Shown here: piece by piece, positions 1 to 5,446 of the stretch
Layout of the letters: every line of letters starts with the position of its first letter
Numbering within the stretch: position 1 is the first letter of the stretch
NCBI GenBank assembly: GCA_003175865.1
Contig: PSRF01000200.1
Span: forward strand, 1-8,513
Source of the DNA: Blastocatellia bacterium
GTDB taxonomy: Bacteria > Acidobacteriota > Blastocatellia > Pyrinomonadales > Pyrinomonadaceae
Reading direction: 5' to 3'
Length of the DNA stretch: 8,513 nt
Translations under genes and position numbers: made by a program
The notes under the pieces: generated by a model
What the model was told of the DNA's origin: nothing
What the model saw: only the letters and a program-made list of their open reading frames with translations
Databases searched by the model: none

Positions 1-634
1 CCGCCACTAAATTGAAAAGCTGACATCGTTCGATCGCCTCGTCGAGATTCTCTTCGCAAGATTTGAGATCGCCCAAATAGAGATAGCAATGTGCCATATT
101 CAAGTGCGCAATTGCCTCCTGCGGCATTGGTACCTGCTTGCCGTCACGCAACATCCGACGCAACCATCGTAACGCCTCGCCAAAGTCGCCGCGCATCATT
201 GCCGGCAGTCCCAGGTTGTGCGTAATCAAGCGAACGTAACGATCGTCGTTGCGATCCTGGGCAAGTTGTAGGGCCGCACGAAACTCAAGTTCCGCAGACG
301 TCCATTCACCGAGAGAGACAAAGCAGAGTCCGCGCGTATTCCCACATTTCATCCGCACGGCGGAATAGTCGTCGGCGAGTTCCAATGCACGATCGAGGTA
401 TTCAACTGCTAACTTGTAGTCGCCGTCGCGACGCGCGAGTGTAGCCAGCGAGTGAAGTGCCTCTGCTTGACCTTCAGGGTCAGCTTGTTGTTGGAGAAGT
501 GACACTGCACGACGAAACAGCGCCTGCGCGGAGTCGTATTCGCCGCGGAGCCGCGCAACCTCGGCACGATGAGATAGGGCACGCGGATTCGCTTCAATTA
601 CCGAAGTCGGCAGTTCATCGGCCATGGACGCAAG
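1..634 (-). CDS. TPR region of MalT-like regulator, downstream of an in-frame TAG (3' end off left edge)
   Basis: This is the in-frame continuation of the MalT-like gene at 635-1927 beyond its TAG codon. It gives 211 sense codons with no further stop up to the left edge. Five helical TPR-like units are readable, for example RAEVARLRGEYDSAQALF, then SLATLARRDGDYKLAVEYL, a GEWTSAELEF unit, a RGDFGEALRWL unit and MAHCYLYLGDLKSCEENL. In MalT-family STAND regulators such a superhelix follows the NTPase and winged-helix parts and senses ligand or partner. A LuxR or BTAD output domain would be expected further left but is not in the window. The only early ATG after the stop is at 623-625 and has no convincing ribosome binding site, so independent translation is doubtful. 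The conserved repeats on both sides of the TAG suggest one gene with a nonsense codon, or a sequence error, rather than two designed genes. Confidence 0.75.
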
Positions 635-637
635 CTA
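635..637 (-). other. In-frame amber (TAG) codon splitting the NTPase/WH half from the TPR half
   Basis: Reading the minus strand, the frame runs ...WITSGALS-TAG-LASMADELP..., and both sides look like continuous sequence of one MalT-type protein (end of winged-helix linker, then first TPR). There is no frame change, so a single substitution would restore the gene. No selenocysteine logic applies, because this is TAG and the site is not catalytic. TAG is also used as an apparently normal stop at 2077-2079 and 5447-5449. Confidence 0.8.
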
Positions 638-1927
638 ACTCAAAGCACCCGAAGTAATCCATTCGGCGCCCCTCTCGGCTATGACTTCAGCCGCTTTGAC
701 GAAGTCTTCAGCCACCAGCAGATGCCGAACACCTTTTTCCCAGGAGCCGCGCGAAAAGAAGTAGCGTGCGAATCGCTGGTGTTCGTCGGCAACACCAGTA
801 CGTCCCACTTCGCTGCGCAGACGACGGCGCAGAAAACTCTGAAAAAGAGGATGAAGCCGGTACTCTTCGCCTGGACCATCTCCGGCAACAGTCAAGAATA
901 CGTTTCTCTTAACCAAAGTCGGCAGCAGGCGCGCGCAATTTGAGTCTTCAAAAAGCGCGGCGCATGTATCGAGCTCGATTCGATCCAGTAACGAAATCCG
1001 CAACAGAAACCTTTGAACGTCTTCAGACTCATCTGAGAAGACTTCTTCAGCAAAGTAATCGAAGATGTCTCGCTCTGATTGACGGAGTATTTCAACAAGA
1101 TCAGTTGAACCAGTTTGCCCCGAACGCCTCACTGTCTTCTGAGCTACTTGTCTCACAAGCTGCAACGCAGTGATCCAACCATGTGTCCTTTCTCGATATT
1201 CAGCCAACTGTTCGGCGGTCAACTCGATATCGAAGACTTTTCGAAACAGTTGCCGTGTCTCGTCATCTGTAAACAGTAGATCCGCCCGGTCAATAATTGA
1301 GTCAGGCGAGTGCGTGCGCATGCGGGCGAGAGCAATGGGCGGGACTTCCCTGGAAATCACAACCACGTGCATCACGTCTGGCAAATAGGCCAGCAGCCTG
1401 TCGAGCGCTGCGTGTACCGGTGTTTGCAGTCCCAGGTGATGATAGTCATCGAGGACAAGGATCAGTTGCTGCTCGACTTTCTCCAACACCTCATTGATCA
1501 AGACATCCACCGCTCTTTCGGGCTGTTGGGCGAGTTCGGCTGACGATTCGTTGAGGTAAGCAAATGTCGCTTTACCGAAGTCGGGCACGACTTGGTGAAT
1601 GCCAAACGTCAAGTAACCGAGAAAGACAAACGGATCCTTATCGGTATGGTCCAGCTGATACCAAACAAACTTGCGCTCGTGTGTGCGAAGAAAATCCGCG
1701 ACAAGGGTTGTCTTGCCTGATCCGGCGTTTGCAGTGACCAATGTCAAAGGGTTTGCAAGATTAGTGAGAAGACGATCAGCCAACCGTGGCCGCGAAAGCA
1801 ATTCAGGAGCGGGCCGCGGCGGTAAGAGCTTGGTGCGGAGGAAGAATATTGGTGGTGCGCTTGCAGCTTCGGTTTCAGAGTCAGGCCGTGAAGCTGTTGC
1901 TTTCCCCTGTCGGCTTTTCGGTGCCAT
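635..1927 (-). CDS. MalT-like STAND NTPase with winged-helix part; ends at an in-frame TAG before its TPR domain
   Basis: ATP-dependent signalling/transcription regulator of the MalT (LuxR-associated) STAND class. With the ATG at 1925-1927 the product is 430 residues. It begins with the usual LRTKLLPPRP entry segment (about 30-39). Walker A is ANAGSGKTT at 66-74 (K72), Walker B is LILVLDDYH at 155-163, an SR sensor (VVVISRE) lies at 188-194, and THGW is at 248-251. The winged-helix signature YRLHPLFQSFLR is at about 356-367. I chose this start because AGAGG lies 9 bases upstream. The longer start at 2053 adds 42 residues without domain character and lacks a ribosome binding site. The frame stops at TAG 635-637 just where TPRs begin, and the same frame reopens at once into TPRs. 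No HTH or BTAD domain is present in this piece, so without readthrough it could bind ATP but would lack both sensor and output parts. The neighbouring upstream gene is a second MalT-like NTPase on the same strand. Confidence 0.85.
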   Translation of the reverse strand: MAPKSRQGKATASRPDSETEAASAPPIFFLRTKLLPPRPAPELLSRPRLADRLLTNLANPLTLVTANAGSGKTTLVADFLRTHERKFVWYQLDHTDKDPFVFLGYLTFGIHQVVPDFGKATFAYLNESSAELAQQPERAVDVLINEVLEKVEQQLILVLDDYHHLGLQTPVHAALDRLLAYLPDVMHVVVISREVPPIALARMRTHSPDSIIDRADLLFTDDETRQLFRKVFDIELTAEQLAEYRERTHGWITALQLVRQVAQKTVRRSGQTGSTDLVEILRQSERDIFDYFAEEVFSDESEDVQRFLLRISLLDRIELDTCAALFEDSNCARLLPTLVKRNVFLTVAGDGPGEEYRLHPLFQSFLRRRLRSEVGRTGVADEHQRFARYFFSRGSWEKGVRHLLVAEDFVKAAEVIAERGAEWITSGALS

Positions 1928-2076
1928 TACCCTGGGCCTCTGGGCATTGCGTTTGTTTGCTCGGAGGTTATCACAGCGAAATGTTCCCGTTCTACCGCGT
2001 TCCGCCTGGGTTAACGGCAACCTCGATACATTCTGTCTCGGTTGTAATTCCATATCGGGCGAATGGAGGTGCGCTG

Positions 2077-2880
2077 CTAGACCGCTTCAGCGGGGCTCGG
2101 CACATTGAAAATGATCGAACCTTCTGACTCCTCTTCAGCAAAACGCAGGCTTGCGGCCAGATTCGACAGAGCGGCGGCACGACCGTGCGAATGGTCAAAC
2201 GAGATGTTTGCCTGTTCACGCGTTAGGCCATACTTCTCAAACAACGAAACTGTTTCTTCGCGGGTAAAGGCGAGTGTCTCTTCATCAATAACGGACAGTG
2301 TTTGCTTGGAACGCATTCGCCACAAAGGCGCGGGAGGCAGAGTCCGACTTGTAATCAGCATGTGGACATCTGTGGGGAGTAACGGGAGCAAACGGCGAAA
2401 GAAAGGAACTAACCACTCGGCGTCACACACCAGGTGCAAATCTTCAATCACAATCAAGAGCTGGGGACCAGTCGCGCGCTCTAATTCGTACACCAACGCT
2501 TCGGCCAGGAACGGCATTCTTTCAGGCTGGGCGTCACACAGCATGGGCAACACTGTTCTGCCTCTCAAACCAGATCTTTTCTGATGAATGCTCGCGAGCA
2601 AGTACTGAAAGAAGATACTGAGTTCACCGTCTGGAGCATCGACTTTGTACCAGGCCACAGCTCGACCGCATCTGTCCGCGAAATCCGTTGCAAGAACGGT
2701 CTTTCCAGTGCCGGCGCGCCCGCAGATGATCGTCGATGTACAAGTTCTCAGGTTCTCCGTCAGTACGAGCTGTAAGCGTTGTCTATGAACGGAGCCCGTC
2801 GGGGATGGAGTGGCAATTTTCTCTGTAATCAACTCCATCTTACTGAGTGCCGGCGTTTTAAGATTTTCGACCATGAACAT
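2077..2880 (-). CDS. Short stand-alone MalT-like STAND NTPase
   Basis: A 267-residue protein consisting almost only of a P-loop NTPase of the MalT type. Residues about 20-36 resemble the family's entry segment. Walker A is GRAGTGKT at 54-61 and Walker B is LLIVIEDLH at 141-149, with acidic E146/D147. The sensor-like stretch MLITSRT is at 174-180, and a TREETVSLF helix near 206-214 matches the end of the nucleotide-binding module. Full MalT-like regulators are roughly 800-1100 residues and add winged-helix, TPR and DNA-binding parts. None is present here, and the frame after its TAG does not look coding. The downstream gene at 1927 is a second, diverged MalT-like NTPase, so the two could be a duplicated pair acting together (inference). 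The start is uncertain: ATGs occur at residues 1, 3 and 15 and none has a clear ribosome binding site. Confidence is high for the NTPase fold and low for the role. Confidence 0.85.
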   Translation of the reverse strand: MFMVENLKTPALSKMELITEKIATPSPTGSVHRQRLQLVLTENLRTCTSTIICGRAGTGKTVLATDFADRCGRAVAWYKVDAPDGELSIFFQYLLASIHQKRSGLRGRTVLPMLCDAQPERMPFLAEALVYELERATGPQLLIVIEDLHLVCDAEWLVPFFRRLLPLLPTDVHMLITSRTLPPAPLWRMRSKQTLSVIDEETLAFTREETVSLFEKYGLTREQANISFDHSHGRAAALSNLAASLRFAEEESEGSIIFNVPSPAEAV

Positions 2881-2885
2881 ATGCT

Positions 2886-2935
2886 GGAGTCTGAATGAGC
2901 CTGTCGGAATAGTCGGAGTCTGCCTGAGTCAGACT
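2886..2935. repeat. Small direct and inverted repeats upstream of the NTPase gene (possible operator)
   Basis: The 125-base spacer 2881-3005 lies between the UbiB-like stop and the NTPase start. GGAGTCTG occurs at 2886-2893 and again at 2915-2922 (29-base offset). The second copy contains AGTCTG (2917-2922), which is mirrored by CAGACT (2930-2935) across a 7-base gap. This could be a regulator binding site for the two NTPase genes, but I see no clear -35/-10 pair or terminator in the spacer. The repeats are short enough to be chance. Confidence 0.25.
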
Positions 2936-3005
2936 ACTGGGGGGACTGTATTGCAATCGGGTTGAGGAATTCTTGAGGTTTTAAACAACGATGAGCATTC
3001 GGAAC

Positions 3006-4670
3006 TCAATCGTCGGCTTGTTTGTCGTAGAAAAGGATGCTTATGACTAGCAGCAGGCCGGCAGCTGCTGCCAAGAGGAAGAAAATCATGGCGAGACCTG
3101 GGTATCCAAAAATCCGGAAGGACGTCTCGACGCGCATCAGCATCGCTGCACCAACAATCAAGGCCGCGACAACTAATCCGAGTGTGATCCGATTTGCGAT
3201 TTTTTGCAGACCTTCCAACAGGACTTTTTCGTCGATCGTGTCAACCCTGAACCGCAGTTCGTTATTACCAACCGCGTCCAGAATCTTATTAACGCGCATC
3301 GGAAACCTTTCGGCAAACTCCTTGATTTCGACCACGCTGGTGAGCAGGTTACTGGGAGCAACACTGCGGATGATGTTTCGTTCAAGAATCTCAGCGGCGC
3401 GTTCGCGAATTACTACATTTGGATCGAACGCCGGATCAAGCGTGAGCACGACTCGGTCGAGATTCATCAAAGCCTTGGCGATTACGGTGAATTCCGGTGG
3501 CAGTCTAAACCAGCAGTCAGCCGAAATGCGCTCAATCTGCAAAGTGATCATTCCCGCGTTGAGCCGGTTTAAATTTGCATCGGTATTCTCCGCGACCAGA
3601 TCTGAAACCCTGCGAACGAACATGGTCTCGTCGAAACCTTCTTTCGGCTCACCTACCTTGATTGCAGCTTCCGCCGCTTCCTCGCCATATCCGCTGCTGA
3701 TCGCCAACAAGAGTCGCAACGTTTTGTCCTGAAACGCTCGAGTCACGCGGCCCACCATTCCCAGATCGAGCAAAGCTATCTTGTCATCATCGGTTAAGAA
3801 GACGTTACCGGGATGAGGATCGGCATGAAACACACCGTCGATCAGAATCTGTTTCAGATAGGCGCGAAATAATTCGTCCGCGAGTGACGCACTATCGATT
3901 TCTAATAACCTCAAAGGACTGAGGGCCGTAATCTTTTTGCCGGAGATGTATTCCATCGTCAGAACACGCGAAGTGGTGAAGTCCTCGATCGCTTCCGGAA
4001 TGACGATGCTTTCAAACTCCCGAAGGTTTTGATTGAAGACTATTAGATTGTTTGCTTCTGAGGTGAAATCGAGTTCGCGCAAAAGGCTCTTGCGCAAATC
4101 GACCAACATGTTTTCAAACTCGTAACGGCGTCCGAGTTCGGTGTGACTGTCTAAAAACTGCGCGATCTCAGTTAGGGCTTCGAGGTCTTCTACAATCTCC
4201 TCGCGAATATCAGGTCGCTGCACTTTTACCACGACGGCGCGACCGTCGCGCAAATACGCTCGATGGACCTGGGCCAGGGAAGCCGCAGCATACGGTGTCG
4301 GATCGAAATCGATAAATGCTTTCGAGATCCTGACTCCGAGTTCCGAAGATACAATTCGTTCAACTTCTTCATACGGAAACGGTTCAATTTGATCTTGCAA
4401 GCGAGACAACGCGTCAAGGTAAGGAGCGGGAAGCAGGTCAGCACGTGTAGAAAGTAATTGGCCCAGCTTGATGAATGTTGGCCCAAGTTCTTCGAGATCT
4501 GTAGCAAGTTCTTCAGCAGACGCACTCGCTTTGGCGGTATCAATTTCTTCAGGCAACACGCTGCCTTCAAGACCCGCCTGGCTTACCAGATCGGAGCGAC
4601 CGTACTTGATAAGCAATGTCGCGACATCCTTATAACGCTTAAGCCGTTCTGGTTTGAGCAAGAGTCCCAT
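3006..4670 (-). CDS. UbiB/ABC1/AarF-family atypical protein kinase-like protein, membrane anchored
   Basis: A 554-residue complete member of the UbiB (ABC1/ADCK/AarF) family, whose members are atypical ATPases/kinases that support ubiquinone or other isoprenoid-lipid metabolism at the inner membrane. The family hallmarks are all visible: KxGQ motif (FIKLGQLLSTRADLLP, K68-Q71), Ala-rich nucleotide loop AAAS at 128-131, ATP-binding lysine in VVKVQRPDI (K149), the ELDFTSEANN helix (199-208), catalytic-loop HADPHPGN at 282-289, and metal-binding DLG at 302-304. Two hydrophobic helices at about 495-513 and 525-547 form the C-terminal anchor, with a short charged tail (YDKQADD). The ATG at 4668-4670 opens directly into the conserved N-terminal helix. 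Its ribosome binding site is weak. The gene is divergent from the peroxiredoxin gene and followed after 125 bases by MalT-like NTPases. No quinone biosynthesis gene is visible, so the substrate pathway is not shown and I give no ubiB symbol. Confidence 0.95.
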   Translation of the reverse strand: MGLLLKPERLKRYKDVATLLIKYGRSDLVSQAGLEGSVLPEEIDTAKASASAEELATDLEELGPTFIKLGQLLSTRADLLPAPYLDALSRLQDQIEPFPYEEVERIVSSELGVRISKAFIDFDPTPYAAASLAQVHRAYLRDGRAVVVKVQRPDIREEIVEDLEALTEIAQFLDSHTELGRRYEFENMLVDLRKSLLRELDFTSEANNLIVFNQNLREFESIVIPEAIEDFTTSRVLTMEYISGKKITALSPLRLLEIDSASLADELFRAYLKQILIDGVFHADPHPGNVFLTDDDKIALLDLGMVGRVTRAFQDKTLRLLLAISSGYGEEAAEAAIKVGEPKEGFDETMFVRRVSDLVAENTDANLNRLNAGMITLQIERISADCWFRLPPEFTVIAKALMNLDRVVLTLDPAFDPNVVIRERAAEILERNIIRSVAPSNLLTSVVEIKEFAERFPMRVNKILDAVGNNELRFRVDTIDEKVLLEGLQKIANRITLGLVVAALIVGAAMLMRVETSFRIFGYPGLAMIFFLLAAAAGLLLVISILFYDKQADD

Positions 4671-4713
4671 GCGTAGTTATTCGTCCCACAAACTTGCCAG
4701 CGAAATGGCAACG

Positions 4714-4741
4714 AGTTTATCCTGCAACACAAAGTTTGTAA
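4714..4741 (-). promoter_or_regulatory. Candidate sigma70-like promoter for the UbiB-like gene
   Basis: On the minus strand TTACAA (-35, plus positions 4736-4741) is followed after 16 bases by TAAACT (-10, 4714-4719), placing a start of transcription about 35 bases before the ATG at 4670. It is a reasonable match to the general bacterial consensus. An 11-base palindrome ACAAA-G-TTTGT (4729-4739) overlaps the -35 box and could be a repressor or redox-regulator site, or chance. Confidence 0.35.
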
Positions 4742-4752
4742 TTTCACTCTTT

Positions 4753-4766
4753 GTCGCATTAGCGAC
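4753..4766. repeat. Perfect inverted repeat in the divergent UbiB/peroxiredoxin spacer
   Basis: GTCGC-ATTA-GCGAC is a perfect 5-bp inverted repeat with a 4-base centre. It sits in the 201-base spacer 4671-4871 that must hold promoters for both divergent genes, so an operator serving either direction is possible. I could not recognise a specific regulator consensus. For the plus-strand gene the only -10-like box I see is TAAACT at 4829-4834, without a good -35 partner. Confidence 0.25.
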
Positions 4767-4858
4767 GGAACTCTTACGGAAAAGTCACTGTTCAGAGTTG
4801 GACCGTCAGCTCTCGTGCAAACAACGGTTAAACTCGGATGACCATTCGAGCTTAGAAA

Positions 4859-4864
4859 GAGGAG
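4859..4864 (+). promoter_or_regulatory. Strong ribosome binding site fixing the peroxiredoxin start
   Basis: GAGGAG lies within the purine-rich run AGAAAGAGGAGA (4854-4865), leaving 7 bases to the ATG at 4872-4874. It favours this ATG over the in-frame TTG at 4866, which overlaps the end of the site. It is the best Shine-Dalgarno sequence seen in the window and argues that the gene is translated. Confidence 0.75.
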
Positions 4865-4871
4865 ATTGACC

Positions 4872-5441
4872 ATGCTGAGGAGAGCCATCCAGTTAGTGTT
4901 GGTCCTATTACTCGGAGCACTTGTTGTCGAAGCGCAGGAACAACAAAAACCTGCGACGCCGCCGGTCGCCCCAAAAACATCTTTGAAAGTGGGCCAACCT
5001 GCGCCCGACTTTACTCTGCCGGATACAAGCGGCAAGCCTTTCAAGTTAAGTGACTTTAAGGGCAAGAAGAACGTTGTACTTGCCTTCTATGTCTTGGCAT
5101 TCACCGGTGGTTGAACGAAGGAATTACAGGCGTATCAGGCTGATATCGCCAAATTCGACGAGAAGGACACGCAAGTGCTCGGAATTAGCATGGACAGTTC
5201 ACCCGCGAACAAGAGGTTTGCCGAAGACATCAAGGTCACTTTTCCATTGTTGAGCGACTGGAAGAGAAAAGTGGTAACCGATTACGGACTGCTCAACGAG
5301 GCAACTGGTTACGCGTCACGAGCTACATTTGTGGTGGATAAGGAAGGAATAATTAGAAGCATTGAAGAAGGTCGGACAGCAATCGATCCTTCTGGTGCCT
5401 ATCAAGCCTGCAGCGTGTTTGACAAGAAGAAAGAGCAGTAA
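4872..5441 (+). CDS. Exported selenocysteine-containing peroxiredoxin (AhpC/TSA family), TGA at 5112-5114 read as Sec
   Basis: Thioredoxin-fold peroxidase that would reduce H2O2 or organic peroxides outside the cytoplasm. Read through TGA 5112-5114, the product is 189 residues. A signal peptide covers about 1-21 (RR followed by a Leu/Val-rich core, VEA|Q cleavage). The redoxin entry VGQPAPDF is at 40-47. The active site is LAFTGG-U81-TKEL with T78, and the fold continues through VLGISMDS to the conserved Arg150 in [11 protein letters not shown] and a C-terminal [12 protein letters not shown] with Cys180. The TGA sits at the peroxidatic Cys position of the PxxxT/SxxC motif. Frame and homology continue unchanged after it, and a SECIS-like hairpin follows at 5121-5156. 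Without recoding, the ribosome would make an 80-residue fragment lacking the active site. Odd points: Val74 replaces the usual motif proline, and Cys180 is the only cysteine. The alternative is a nonsense mutation of the catalytic codon (TGC/TGT to TGA), which the hairpin argues against. No selenocysteine machinery lies in the window. Confidence 0.88.
5121..5156 (+). promoter_or_regulatory. Bacterial SECIS-like hairpin for selenocysteine insertion
   Basis: An mRNA hairpin inside the coding sequence starts 6 bases after the TGA. The lower stem is 5121-5125 with 5152-5156 (GAAUU/AAUUC). An internal loop of three bases (ACA) against one follows. The middle stem is 5129-5132 with 5147-5150 (GGCG/CGCC), then a single bulged U at 5146, and the upper stem is 5133-5137 with 5141-5145 (UAUCA/UGAUA). 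The apical loop is GGC (5138-5140), 23 bases after the TGA. Known bacterial SECIS elements are read by SelB and typically have a G in the first two loop positions and a loop about 16-37 bases from the UGA; both hold here. The core CAGGCUG resembles the GCAGGUCUGC tip of the E. coli fdhF element. The bulged U is on the 3' arm here, unlike in fdhF. Pairing was done by eye. Confidence 0.8.
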
Positions 5442-5446
5442 GTGAA

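Noticed and set aside
2051..2053. ATG at 2053 as the start of the second MalT-like gene
   Set aside because: It adds 42 residues without family resemblance and has no Shine-Dalgarno sequence, whereas the ATG at 1927 has AGAGG 9 bases upstream.
1671..2127. Plus-strand ORFs of 145 and 113 codons over the start of the second MalT-like gene
   Set aside because: They overlap each other and the antisense coding region, have no domain character or ribosome binding site, and are shadow frames.
3037..3732. Long plus-strand ORF (231 codons) within the UbiB-like gene
   Set aside because: It is antisense to a gene with complete family motifs. Its translation is Ser/Arg/Thr-rich with no recognisable domain, so it is a shadow frame.
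4583..5065. Minus-strand ORF of 160 codons across the divergent spacer and peroxiredoxin 5' end
   Set aside because: It overlaps both the UbiB-like start and the signal-peptide region of the peroxiredoxin, is low-complexity, and matches no family I recognise.
5175..5441. Separate 88-codon gene starting at ATG 5175
   Set aside because: It is the C-terminal part of the peroxiredoxin in the same frame as the part before the TGA. It lacks its own ribosome binding site and would start inside a conserved beta strand (VLGISMD).
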